DNA of 42,504 nt from UBA5342 sp965662645 (lineage in GTDB: Bacteria; Bacteroidota; Bacteroidia; Bacteroidales; UBA5342): NCBI GenBank assembly GCA_965662645.1, contig CBFIII010000031.1, positions 1 through 42,504 of the forward strand, read 5' to 3'. Shown here in pieces: positions 32,845 through 41,751 of the stretch (positions are counted from its first letter, which is position 1; the number at the start of each line of letters is the position of its first letter). Both the position numbers and the translations under genes were made by a program. The notes under the pieces were generated by a model. The model saw only the letters and a list, made by a program, of their open reading frames with translations. It made no database searches and had not been told where the DNA came from.

Positions 32845-34170
32845 TTATTCTTTCCAATACTTATCTGTCATTTCTTTTTTAATAGCCACTTCCTCTTTAT
32901 TAAAATGCTTCATAAATAATCCCCAAGTGGTATCCAACATTTCATTAATACCTATATTCACATCAATAGATAAAAGTTCATTAGAATAATCTTTGGCATA
33001 ACTTAAACAACGGTCATCATAATCCGACAAGTCAAACCCATTTTCCATTTTAGTTTTAGCACTTGCAGCATCAGCATACAATCGCACCGCAGCATTCATA
33101 ACCTGAGAATGATCTTCGCGCGTCTTCTTACCAATAACTAATTGTTTCAAACGTGAAAGCGAACGAAATGGATCCACAATCACTTTACCAATATCAGAAT
33201 CACGACGAAGGAAAAGCTGCCCTTCAGTAATATAACCTGTATTATCTGGAATAGCGTGCGTAATATCACCTCCCGAAAGAGTAGTTACAGCAACAATAGT
33301 AATAGATCCACCTTCAGGAAACTGAACTGATTTCTCGTACAATTTAGCCAAATCAGAATAAAGTGATCCTGGCATAGAATCCTTTGAAGGAATCTGATCC
33401 ATACGGTTAGATACGATAGAAAGCGCATCGGCATATAGCGTCATATCAGTCAAGAGAACCAATACTTTCTCATTTTTCTCTACTGCAAAATATTCTGCAG
33501 AAGTCAAAGCCATATCAGGCACCAAAAGACGTTCTACAGGAGGATTATCTGTTGTATTCACAAAAGAGACAATACGATCGAGAGCACCAGCATTTTCAAA
33601 TACATTACGAAAATAAAGGTAATCATCATTGGTCAATCCCATTCCGCCAAGGATAATTTTATCAGCATTGGCACGCAAGGCAACCATTGCCATCACTTGA
33701 TTATAAGGTTGATCAGGATCGGCAAAGAAAGGAATCTTCTGTCCTGAGACCAAAGTATTATTAAGGTCAATACCAGCAATACCCGTAGCAATAAGTTCAG
33801 AAGGTTGTTTTCTACGTACTGGATTAACTGAAGGTCCACCAATTTCGACTTCCTTCCCTTCGATAGCAGGTCCACCATCAATAGGATCGCCATAGGCATT
33901 AAAGAAACGACCAGCCAGCTGATCACTCACTTTTAAACTTGGGGCTTTTCCTAAGAATACAACTTCGGCATTAGTAGGGATACCCTCGGTACCACCAAAT
34001 ACTTGAAGTGTTACTTCCTCTCCCATCATACGCACAACCTGAGCCAACTGCCCATCAACCAATGCTAATTCCTCATTACCGATACCAGTAGCATTTAAAG
34101 TAATAGTTGCCTTCGTTAATTGTGTGATTTTTGTATAAATCTTTTGAAAAGCTTGAGTCATATTTTTCAA
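32845..34170 (-). CDS. ntpB: V-type ATP synthase subunit B
   Basis: Non-catalytic regulatory subunit of the V1 head of a V/A-type rotary ATPase. The 441 residues include GGPSVNPVRRKQPSELIATGIAGID and FFADPDQPYNQV, where the catalytic A subunit would have a P-loop; its absence marks subunit B. SNRMDQIPSKDSMPGSLYSDL and DPFRSLSRLKQLVIG also match. Normally the gene sits in an operon with subunits E, A, D, I and K. Here an S4-domain gene precedes it and a strong terminator and coaD follow, so it stands alone. Partners must lie outside the window. Confidence 0.94.
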   Translation of the reverse strand: MKNMTQAFQKIYTKITQLTKATITLNATGIGNEELALVDGQLAQVVRMMGEEVTLQVFGGTEGIPTNAEVVFLGKAPSLKVSDQLAGRFFNAYGDPIDGGPAIEGKEVEIGGPSVNPVRRKQPSELIATGIAGIDLNNTLVSGQKIPFFADPDQPYNQVMAMVALRANADKIILGGMGLTNDDYLYFRNVFENAGALDRIVSFVNTTDNPPVERLLVPDMALTSAEYFAVEKNEKVLVLLTDMTLYADALSIVSNRMDQIPSKDSMPGSLYSDLAKLYEKSVQFPEGGSITIVAVTTLSGGDITHAIPDNTGYITEGQLFLRRDSDIGKVIVDPFRSLSRLKQLVIGKKTREDHSQVMNAAVRLYADAASAKTKMENGFDLSDYDDRCLSYAKDYSNELLSIDVNIGINEMLDTTWGLFMKHFNKEEVAIKKEMTDKYWKE

Positions 34171-34242
34171 TTTAAGTTTCTAGATTCAAAAATAAATAGG
34201 AATAATAACAATTACGCTATATTTCTATTTTTATAGGATTGA

Positions 34243-34250
34243 CAAATGTA
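34243..34250 (-). promoter_or_regulatory. ntpB promoter -7 box
   Basis: Plus-strand CAAATGTA reads TACATTTG, an exact match 72 bp before the ATG. This supports transcription of ntpB as its own unit. The -33 box is unclear. Confidence 0.45.
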
Positions 34251-34444
34251 CAAAATATTACAAATTATGCACCCTACTCTCCCATTGTTTAACTGGAATG
34301 TAAAAAAATAAAGATAAAAAGCGTAAATGAAATGAAGAACAAAAAGTCTAAAACGAAAATTAACGGAGGTTATTTCTTGATATACGAGAAAAAGGACATT
34401 CACGTATCTAGAAAAAAGGAACTGTTTTTATTGGCTTAAAAATC

Positions 34445-34831
34445 TTAATCGTCCCAATCCATCAACTTATCAATATCACGACGTTCGCGCTTAGTAGGGC
34501 GACCAGAACCTTTGGGACGACCAAGAGAGGAACTCAACTTTTGCATCTCAAGCACTTCTATTTGTTCTGCGGTAGTAATGTCTTTAACAAAACTAGGTAC
34601 AAGCTTAGCCCCCATCCTCTTCTCAGCTAAATCGAGTACTTTATAAGAAAAAGTCACTGGCGGTTTTACGATATCAACTTTATCACCCACACGTACCATG
34701 CGTGAAGATTTCACAGTAGAACCATTAATTAGCACACGGTTTTTCCGGCATTCCTCTGCAGCTAAAGAGCGTGTCTTAAAAAGACGAACAGCCCAAATAA
34801 ATTTATCGATACGAACTTCCTGTATAGTCAT
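34445..34831 (-). CDS. S4-domain RNA-binding protein, Hsp15-like
   Basis: 128 residues with one S4 domain (RIDKFIWAVRLFKTRSLAAEEC onward, about 5-65) and a basic C-terminal tail (GRPTKRERRDIDKL). Hsp15 (HslR) in E. coli binds stalled 50S subunits that carry peptidyl-tRNA. The neighbouring peptidyl-tRNA hydrolase gene fits a role in rescuing stalled ribosomes. It follows pth after 180 bp, an interval in which I see no other gene. Confidence 0.88.
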   Translation of the reverse strand: MTIQEVRIDKFIWAVRLFKTRSLAAEECRKNRVLINGSTVKSSRMVRVGDKVDIVKPPVTFSYKVLDLAEKRMGAKLVPSFVKDITTAEQIEVLEMQKLSSSLGRPKGSGRPTKRERRDIDKLMDWDD

Positions 34832-35011
34832 AATAAAGGTATGTGAGGCCTGAATACATAATTATAAATACATAATGCCATCTCACTACGCATGCAATAT
34901 ACTTAGAATAGTTAAACCTAACGTTTTATTAAAGCTAAAATAACCTCGAGTTAAAAGTTAATATCACACAGAACACCTCTATCCAATTCATTACCTCTAA
35001 CTTAAAACACT

Positions 35012-35572
35012 TTACCTTTTATTAAAATCATTCATTGTACGAGGAAGACCAATTGACACAAAAGACTTAATGATTTCAATCGCCGTCTTTTTAGCATCTT
35101 CAATAGGCTTCACTTCTTCTTCTGACCATTTACCAAGTACAAAATCGACTTGTTGTCCTTTCAAAAAATCGTTACCAATACCCACACGCAATCGAGCATA
35201 TTTAGCACCAATTAATTCTTGAATACTTTTCAGTCCATTATGTCCAGCATCACCCCCCTTACCACGCAAACGTAAAGCTGCCGTTGGCAAAGCCAGATCA
35301 TCAACCACAATAAGCAAGTTGTCTTGGTCGATTTTTTCTTTATCTAACCAATAACGCACCGCTTTCCCGCTTAAGTTGACATAAGTTGACGGTTTCAATA
35401 ATAAAAGTGTACGCCCTTTCACTTTACACTTGGCCATATCACCAAGACGCCCAGGCTCAAAAACAACATTGGACGCCTCAGCAAAGGCGTCCAATGTGTC
35501 AAAACCAATATTATGGCGTGTATGTGCGTACTCTTCACCAATATTTCCAATACCAACAATTAGATATTTCAT
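35012..35572 (-). CDS. pth: Peptidyl-tRNA hydrolase
   Basis: Frees tRNA from prematurely released peptidyl-tRNA. The 186 residues retain N10, catalytic H20 (TRHNIGF), D92 (VVDDLALP) and N112 (GHNGLKS). Two usual positions differ: GIGNIG replaces the common GLGNPG, and YVNLSG replaces YMNLSG. Both are conservative. It follows rplY after 36 bp, a pairing widespread in bacteria, and leads toward the Hsp15-like gene. Confidence 0.96.
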   Translation of the reverse strand: MKYLIVGIGNIGEEYAHTRHNIGFDTLDAFAEASNVVFEPGRLGDMAKCKVKGRTLLLLKPSTYVNLSGKAVRYWLDKEKIDQDNLLIVVDDLALPTAALRLRGKGGDAGHNGLKSIQELIGAKYARLRVGIGNDFLKGQQVDFVLGKWSEEEVKPIEDAKKTAIEIIKSFVSIGLPRTMNDFNKR

Positions 35573-35608
35573 CGGATCGTGAGTCTCTTTACATTAAGGA
35601 ATAATAGC

Positions 35609-36193
35609 TTAAGCTTCTGTTGCTGCATCAAGAGCTGCCGCACGAGCTGCACGAGTCAACTTAACAGAAGCAACTACTGCATTAAGAGAATTAAGAATTT
35701 CAATGTTATCAAAAGACAATGCTTTAACTTGAATAGTATTACCCAATTCCAAAGCTGTAACATCAATATCTAAAGTATCAGGTAGATTAGTATAAATAGC
35801 ACGTGCTTTCAAATAACGCATTTCAACGATTAAACGACCACCTTGCTTAACACCTTTAGGCAAACCAAATACCTTTACAGGTATTTCCATAACAACAGGT
35901 TTCTTTTCAGTTACAGGCAAAAAGTCAATATGAAGAATTTCATCAGTTACAGGATGATATTGAATATCTTTTTTGATAGCCATTACTTTATCACCATCAA
36001 CGTTTAATTCAACGATATATACTTCAGGTGTATAGATTAAAGAACGAACAGAATCTTTAGTCACTACAAAATGAACATTTTCTCCTTCATTGTTATACAA
36101 TACACAAGGAATTTGCTCATTCACACGCAATGCTTTTGTTGCTTTTTTTCCGATTTCGGTTCTTTTAGAACCTGATAATGCTAATGTTTTCAT
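35609..36193 (-). CDS. rplY: 50S ribosomal protein bL25, Ctc form
   Basis: Binds 5S rRNA. The 194-residue, two-domain (Ctc/TL5) version has the N-terminal 5S-binding domain (LSGSKRTEIGKKATKALR) and a C-terminal beta domain with GLPKGVKQGGRL. The tail is alanine- and arginine-rich. The ATG at 36193 is clear. It forms a unit with pth. Its leader contains a 14-bp palindrome at 36248-36261. Confidence 0.96.
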   Translation of the reverse strand: MKTLALSGSKRTEIGKKATKALRVNEQIPCVLYNNEGENVHFVVTKDSVRSLIYTPEVYIVELNVDGDKVMAIKKDIQYHPVTDEILHIDFLPVTEKKPVVMEIPVKVFGLPKGVKQGGRLIVEMRYLKARAIYTNLPDTLDIDVTALELGNTIQVKALSFDNIEILNSLNAVVASVKLTRAARAAALDAATEA

Positions 36194-36247
36194 TTTAGTT
36201 ATTTGTTTGTGTTACTCAAAATTAAGTAATTATGCTTAATCTCCCAT

Positions 36248-36261
36248 CACACTTAAGTGTG
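36248..36261. promoter_or_regulatory. Palindrome in the rplY leader
   Basis: CACACTTAAGTGTG is a perfect 14-bp palindrome about 15-28 nt after the predicted transcription start of rplY. It could be an operator or a small RNA hairpin. No further evidence. Confidence 0.3.
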
Positions 36262-36280
36262 CTTTCCAAAAAGCGGGCTG

Positions 36281-36288
36281 CAAAATTA
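36281..36288 (-). promoter_or_regulatory. rplY-pth promoter -7 box
   Basis: Plus-strand CAAAATTA reads TAATTTTG, an exact match 88 bp before the ATG. No clear -33 box. Confidence 0.45.
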
Positions 36289-36340
36289 ACTAAAATAAAT
36301 GGAAGGACTATGTAAAAAACAACATTTTTTGTAAGACCTA

Positions 36341-37117
36341 CTATTCCTGTTGCCTCACATAATGCGAGCTAACATGGAAAGGAAAAGCAAGGGAAGGTTT
36401 AAACTCCACTTTTTTAAATTCAAGACGCAAAATAACAATTTCGTTGTTTTGTTGAATTCGTACTTCAACATTCTCAGGAAAAAGCTTACCGTCAACTTCA
36501 AAAAACGTGGTGTATTCCACATTAACTAATGTATTATCCGTAAAATTCTTATATAAAAAATACCGCACTCTATACGCAGCATCCACCTTAACAGAAGTAT
36601 AAAAATCTCGCTGTTTTTGGTCTTCTAGAAGATACATTCCATCAGCTACCGACAATTTATAATCTGCATTTAATACCGCACTATAATTGTATGAAAAAAC
36701 AGCCTGAAGCATATCAAAAGGCAAAGGAATCATTTGATCATCGAGATCATAAGCTGATGCTGTATATATATGATCAAGACGATTTAAGGTCTTACAACTG
36801 TCTTCAGAAAACAAAGTACGCAACACCTCTCCCCCCACTAAAGGAGACAATGACAACATCAACAAACTATCCTGAGCAATACGCACATAACCCTTAAAAT
36901 TATTTTCTTCACGCCGTCCAGAATACGCCACAGAGAAACGACTAATCTGAGTATAATCATTAACATTTCCAGTGGTTAACACTTTAGATACCAAGTCAGC
37001 TTCTGTAATGGGTTCTAATGAAAAACTAGCAAAAGGCAAACGGTGAGTAGATGAACACGCACACAACACTCCCAACACAAGTCCACCCATTATTTTTAAT
37101 ATCGTCTTATTCATCAA
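36341..37117 (-). CDS. DUF4292 lipoprotein
   Basis: 258 residues with a lipoprotein signal: a hydrophobic stretch ending in VLCACSS, where C21 is the probable lipidated cysteine. The DUF4292 body resembles LolB/LolA-like beta folds (about 40-255), so binding of a hydrophobic ligand or lipoprotein is conceivable but unproven. A second ATG directly follows the first. The start overlaps the end of the amidase-like gene by 11 bp, so the two are probably translated together. Confidence 0.82.
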   Translation of the reverse strand: MMNKTILKIMGGLVLGVLCACSSTHRLPFASFSLEPITEADLVSKVLTTGNVNDYTQISRFSVAYSGRREENNFKGYVRIAQDSLLMLSLSPLVGGEVLRTLFSEDSCKTLNRLDHIYTASAYDLDDQMIPLPFDMLQAVFSYNYSAVLNADYKLSVADGMYLLEDQKQRDFYTSVKVDAAYRVRYFLYKNFTDNTLVNVEYTTFFEVDGKLFPENVEVRIQQNNEIVILRLEFKKVEFKPSLAFPFHVSSHYVRQQE

Positions 37118-40016
37118 ATAGTTTTTTCATCCAAAAATCCATTAATTCATAACGTTTTTCGTTTCCAATTATTGTCTCAAAAGGCACACCAACACTTATC
37201 ACCTTACCTTCAGCATCATAAAAAACAGCCGCATTTGCGCCATTAGAATAAGTCATAATTACCTCAGCAGAATCATTAGTCAAACTAAAAGCATCTGCAT
37301 TTTCCACACGGTAATAATCGGTAATATAATCCACATTATACTTATAAAATGAAGAATCTGAACTAACAGATAAATGATGATTTTCAGGTTTTATTTTACG
37401 GTCAAAAGCAATACCTGCTTGTTGATCTAGAAAACGTTTTATTTTTATTTGAGACATAATATCTCCTTCTGTTTCAGCTTTCGCTAAATGTGCGCCCGTC
37501 AGTAAGACTTTAGCATCCTTCTGCAATAAATATTCGGAAAGCAAACGCAAAAAATCAGAAGAAAAAACTTCATACTTCATCTTTCCTGCAAGAGACTCCT
37601 CATAACGCTGCTCTCCCAAAACAACATCAACAGCATCAAAATCATATAATTTAACATTCCCATGCTCAACGGCATCAACAGAAGCAGAAATAACATTATA
37701 CCCTGCTTTGGTAAGCGCCTGCACATGACGCAAACAATGATCAAAATTATTGCCTAAAAATAAGCTATCAGAAAGATTATTGTAAGATCCCCCGTGACCA
37801 GGAATATCATCACTTATCCATGGGTCTTTTTGGTCATAATTATATTGCCATCCAATAGTTGCAATATCTATACCATAAGGCACTCCTTCATCAATCCAAG
37901 GCGCCACACCTACAGAATCCCCCTTTTCATAAAAAACAGGGGCTCCAACCCGATTAAACGCATCAATAACTAAAACCGTAGGCGCTTCTTGATGTGCTAA
38001 AGCCATGGAAAGAACAGAAGACGAAAAACTCTCGCCACCACGATTAACAGCAGTCACTTTAAAAGAATAAACAGACGAATCGGTTACGTTTATTTTATAA
38101 TTCTCACCAGCAACTAAAACACCATTATCCCAACCACCATTATCTTTTCGCGTATAAACCACATAATTATCAGGAGAAGCCGTTGGTTCTAAAGAATCGA
38201 TTTGTGGCGTCCAACGCAACACCCACTCATCACTTTGTTTCTTAATAGCCAATTCCTTAACAGGCAAAGGCTGCACCACATAATCACTGCGGTAATAAAC
38301 AGAAAGAAAACGCAACACGCCTTTATATAAGGCACGCGAAACATTAAAACGAAATTGCGGGTCGAGGCCATAATACATATCCAAAGCATTAGCATGACTA
38401 TGCAACTCTAACAATAAAGAAGGCACCTCAGCAAAAGTCGCCTCGCTATACATCTTATCCCACATCTCACGCCGTATCCAATTAACACCATAAATATTCC
38501 TAATATCATCCACCAACTGAGATTGTAGCAAATCAACTAAATCACGATTAACCAAACGTGATGTCTTATCATAAAATTGTCGGTTCTTTTTCACATCATA
38601 AGTACTATAAATACCCAAGGTACCCACCAAAGTATCTAATGAGAAAAAATGCCCCGCATCAGAATGAAGACCTAAAGATAAATCTATGGGAATTGACAAA
38701 CCATCGACATGGGCATCATTAAGCAACCACGGCTCTATGCTTTCACCACCTCTGATATAATTAACCCAACGTGCACGACTCCTATAGTCATCATTATAAT
38801 CAATGGAATCGCCATGGCGATTATAAGTCAAGCTATCTAAAGCCCCAGCATATTGCAGATAATACCTTGCCGCTTCTTGCCAACGCGGCACTCCACTTTG
38901 TTTTCCTTCGCGAGAAATGCTTCCCATACCTCCACCCACACGCACAGCATCGGCCGAAGCCACTCCTCGACCATCATTTCTTAACTTAACCGTAACTATT
39001 TCATCTTTCGAGAAAAAGAAATCATCTAGATAAATCCAAGTACCACCACCCATCTTCTGATTAACTTCAAAAGAAGTTATACCTGCATTATGATGTATCT
39101 CATAATACGCTTTTTCGGTGCTATTCTTCAAGGTAACATAACTAACAGAAAGAGCATATTTTCCTGTTTTAGGAATAGTTATTTTCCATTGTGCCTCTGC
39201 CTTTTTTGACAATAAAGTGCAAGAACCTTTCTCAAAAGGATTGATGCCCGAAGCATCTAAGACCACATTATTTTTAAACCCTTTGGTAGTTAATTTTTCA
39301 ACATCACCCAACACCGAAAAACCAGAGTCTGCATCATCAACAATCAGTTCACTGGTTTGCACGTCGCGTTCGCGTGGCAAATAAACATTGGCTCCAGCAT
39401 TTTCGAGCATAGGAAGTAAAAAAGGCAACACATAAGACGACGTAAAAAGATCTTCTACCGTAGTAAAAAGAGAAGCTCTTTGCCATTTCCAACACCTCTC
39501 TTTATGGTTATAATAACGCCCATGTGAATTCCACAAAGCAATATGTCGCTGGTTTAAACCCTCTTTCACCTCATAAGGTTGCGACAAATGCGTCACATTC
39601 ATTATGCCTTTATAAGGTTTATGCAAACGTGATTTATCTTTTTCTTTAGAATAATAAAGAGGAACATATTGCTCTAGCGGCAAACCATCAACCGTTATCC
39701 TAACCCTAGCAAGAAGACCCAAGTTCAAAGCTTTACGAAAACGTTTTTTCAAGTTCTCCACATCTTGCGTTCGCAAATATTGGTAAGCTAATTCTTCAGA
39801 GAAATTAACACAAACGCCATGTTTTTTATACAAAGTATCTAACTTGACCCTTTTAGAAAAAATGATAGAATCAGCCAAAGCTGCGTCTAAAAATTGACCC
39901 GCTTCAATGTACCATTCCTTTTCTTTTTGTTGCTTAGCAGACAAAAGATTTTGCTCAGCTTGCGAAAATGCAAAACAAGGAAAAAGGAGAAAGAAAATAA
40001 AAAGACGTCCGAGCAT
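37107..40016 (-). CDS. Large secreted amidase-like protein with golvesin-like and FnIII-like domains
   Basis: 969 residues with a signal peptide (1-18). Motifs of zinc-dependent N-acetylmuramoyl-L-alanine amidases (Amidase_3) are spread out: SHGRYYN (H165), TVEDLF (E188), GLHSDAG (H451) and LLLELHSHAN (E537). A golvesin-type beta domain (about 225-365, ending in ASADAVRVGG) is inserted between them. A fibronectin-III-like domain follows (about 605-700), then a Rossmann-like C-terminal region of unknown role. A cell-wall role in the periplasm is likely; activity is inferred. It overlaps the DUF4292 gene by 11 bp. Confidence 0.8.
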   Translation of the reverse strand: MLGRLFIFFLLFPCFAFSQAEQNLLSAKQQKEKEWYIEAGQFLDAALADSIIFSKRVKLDTLYKKHGVCVNFSEELAYQYLRTQDVENLKKRFRKALNLGLLARVRITVDGLPLEQYVPLYYSKEKDKSRLHKPYKGIMNVTHLSQPYEVKEGLNQRHIALWNSHGRYYNHKERCWKWQRASLFTTVEDLFTSSYVLPFLLPMLENAGANVYLPRERDVQTSELIVDDADSGFSVLGDVEKLTTKGFKNNVVLDASGINPFEKGSCTLLSKKAEAQWKITIPKTGKYALSVSYVTLKNSTEKAYYEIHHNAGITSFEVNQKMGGGTWIYLDDFFFSKDEIVTVKLRNDGRGVASADAVRVGGGMGSISREGKQSGVPRWQEAARYYLQYAGALDSLTYNRHGDSIDYNDDYRSRARWVNYIRGGESIEPWLLNDAHVDGLSIPIDLSLGLHSDAGHFFSLDTLVGTLGIYSTYDVKKNRQFYDKTSRLVNRDLVDLLQSQLVDDIRNIYGVNWIRREMWDKMYSEATFAEVPSLLLELHSHANALDMYYGLDPQFRFNVSRALYKGVLRFLSVYYRSDYVVQPLPVKELAIKKQSDEWVLRWTPQIDSLEPTASPDNYVVYTRKDNGGWDNGVLVAGENYKINVTDSSVYSFKVTAVNRGGESFSSSVLSMALAHQEAPTVLVIDAFNRVGAPVFYEKGDSVGVAPWIDEGVPYGIDIATIGWQYNYDQKDPWISDDIPGHGGSYNNLSDSLFLGNNFDHCLRHVQALTKAGYNVISASVDAVEHGNVKLYDFDAVDVVLGEQRYEESLAGKMKYEVFSSDFLRLLSEYLLQKDAKVLLTGAHLAKAETEGDIMSQIKIKRFLDQQAGIAFDRKIKPENHHLSVSSDSSFYKYNVDYITDYYRVENADAFSLTNDSAEVIMTYSNGANAAVFYDAEGKVISVGVPFETIIGNEKRYELMDFWMKKLFDE

Positions 40017-40078
40017 AAGCGTATGAAGATATTTATAGTTCCATTTATTCTGTGAAGTTACAAATGCAATTGATTGTT

Positions 40079-41434
40079 TTACAATAGTCCTATTTTATTC
40101 ATAAAAACAAATAAAATACCCGCTGGAGCTACCCAACGCAAAACAAAACATAATAAACCAAAAGCACGTATTTTTAATCGACCACCATTTGATAATTCAT
40201 CGAAGAAATCACTACGTTTCATTTTCCAACCCACAAAGAGAGACGTAAACATGCCCCCAATAGGCAAAAGATAATTGGCAGACAACTGATCGAGAAAATC
40301 AAAGACATTTAAACCGAAAATCTTAATGTTATCAAATTGGCCTAAGGAAAGAGAACAAAAGATTCCAATCAGGGTAATTATACTAGCACCAATCATAACT
40401 GCTATATGGCGTTTCACCTTTAACTCTTCCGAAATATAAGCGGTCACCACTTCCAATAAAGAGACAGAAGACGTCAATGCAGCTACAGCTAATAATAAGA
40501 AAAATAAAACACCCCAAAAATTACCACCAGGCATCTGTTGAAAAACATTAGGTAAAGTTATAAAAACAAGACTAGGACCACTGCTTGGTTCTATGCCATA
40601 TGCAAAAACAGCAGGAAAAATGGCCAATCCTGCTAAGATAGCGATGAGCGTATCTAACACGACTACTTGAATAGATATAGAAATAAGATTTTCTTTTTTC
40701 CCAACATAAGATCCATAAGTAATTAAAGCACCAAGACCTAAGCTCAAACTGAAAAAAGCATGCCCTAAAGCACTCAAAATAACATCTGAATTAATAGCAC
40801 TAAAGTCTGGTTGAAATAAGAAACGCACCCCAGCACCTCCACCATGAAGCGTCAACGACCGTATGTCCAACAGAACAATCACAACAAAAAGCACAGGCAT
40901 TAATATTTCAGTATAGCGCTCAACTCCCTTCTTGACACCTGAATAGATAAGCAAACAAGTCAGGAACATAAAAACGACTTGCCATAATAAAGGTCTTAAA
41001 GGATTTTGCACAAACTCATTAAACATCCCTTCGAGTTCTACGGCACTTTTACCATCAAAAGCATTACCAAACGACTGATAGAGATATTCAAGAGTCCAGC
41101 CCGCTACCACGCCATAAAAAGAGAGGATGGCCACAGCAGAAATCACCCCCATCATACCAACGCCCCACCATTGGGTATGAGGTGCCAACTTCTTGAAAGC
41201 ACCAACAGCATTAGAATCAGAACGACGTCCAATCACAAACTCAGCAATGACCACAGAAAGACCAATAAAAAGGATACAACCTAAATAAATAAAGATAAAA
41301 GCTGCACCTCCATTTTTCCCTACTTCATAAGGAAATTTCCAAATATTACCGAGTCCTATGGCAGAACCCGCCGATGCCATAATAACCCCTAGCTTACTCC
41401 CGAAATGTTCTCTTTCTCCTATTTGATTTGCCAT
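40079..41434 (-). CDS. Sodium-dependent transporter, NSS (SNF) family
   Basis: A 451-residue inner-membrane symporter, probably for an amino acid, driven by sodium. The family signature GSAIGLGNIWKFPYEVGKNGGAAF (near residues 22-45) includes the unwound first helix that binds sodium and substrate. About 11 to 12 helices are visible. The substrate cannot be predicted. The gene precedes the amidase-like gene by 62 bp, in the same direction, and may be co-transcribed with it. Confidence 0.93.
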   Translation of the reverse strand: MANQIGEREHFGSKLGVIMASAGSAIGLGNIWKFPYEVGKNGGAAFIFIYLGCILFIGLSVVIAEFVIGRRSDSNAVGAFKKLAPHTQWWGVGMMGVISAVAILSFYGVVAGWTLEYLYQSFGNAFDGKSAVELEGMFNEFVQNPLRPLLWQVVFMFLTCLLIYSGVKKGVERYTEILMPVLFVVIVLLDIRSLTLHGGGAGVRFLFQPDFSAINSDVILSALGHAFFSLSLGLGALITYGSYVGKKENLISISIQVVVLDTLIAILAGLAIFPAVFAYGIEPSSGPSLVFITLPNVFQQMPGGNFWGVLFFLLLAVAALTSSVSLLEVVTAYISEELKVKRHIAVMIGASIITLIGIFCSLSLGQFDNIKIFGLNVFDFLDQLSANYLLPIGGMFTSLFVGWKMKRSDFFDELSNGGRLKIRAFGLLCFVLRWVAPAGILFVFMNKIGLL

Positions 41435-41498
41435 AAATATACTGTAATTTCGAGTTCCAAAATCTAGAATGTTTTAAAAATAACTCATTATTAAGATG

Positions 41499-41506
41499 CA
41501 AAAATA
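41499..41506 (-). promoter_or_regulatory. NSS transporter promoter -7 box
   Basis: Plus-strand CAAAAATA reads TATTTTTG, an exact match 64 bp before the ATG. The -33 box is unclear. Confidence 0.45.
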
Positions 41507-41701
41507 CAAATAATCTTGAGAAGACATGGGCAGAGAATCTCCTTCCTTTAGTTCTTATTTAGCGAAAGCTAAAACAAAAAAAACGATGATACATAATAAA
41601 AACACGCCACCCTCATCAGCTACAAAAGCAAAAATAAAGTTAACAAACGAATTCCTTTTCTACCTCATTTGTATCCCCGCTGTAAATATAAAGAATAAAA
41701 A

Positions 41702-41725
41702 AAGGAGACCTAAACAAGCCTCCTT
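41702..41725 (-). terminator. Terminator of pyrH
   Basis: On the minus strand AAGGAGGC (41725-41718) pairs with GTCTCCTT (41709-41702) with one G-U, followed by seven T. It lies 26 bases after the stop. Confidence 0.8.
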
Positions 41726-41751
41726 CAATTTACAATATCATATATAATCAA

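Larger units (their letters stand above)
41435..41751. other. Spacer between pyrH and the NSS transporter
   Basis: Holds the transporter promoter (41499-41506) and the pyrH terminator (41702-41725). The short hairpin TTAGC-GAAA-GCTAA at 41558-41571 also occurs at 15934-15947. A 73-codon plus-strand frame here looks non-coding, as it runs through the terminator. Confidence 0.5.

Noticed and set aside
34212..34403. 63-codon minus-strand frame upstream of ntpB, considered as a remnant of ATPase subunit A
   Set aside because: The translation is Phe/Tyr/Leu-rich without any V-ATPase A motif, and it overlaps the ntpB promoter region.
41526..41747. 73-codon frame in the pyrH-transporter spacer
   Set aside because: Runs through the pyrH terminator; low-complexity Lys/Asn/Thr composition typical of A+T-rich non-coding DNA.
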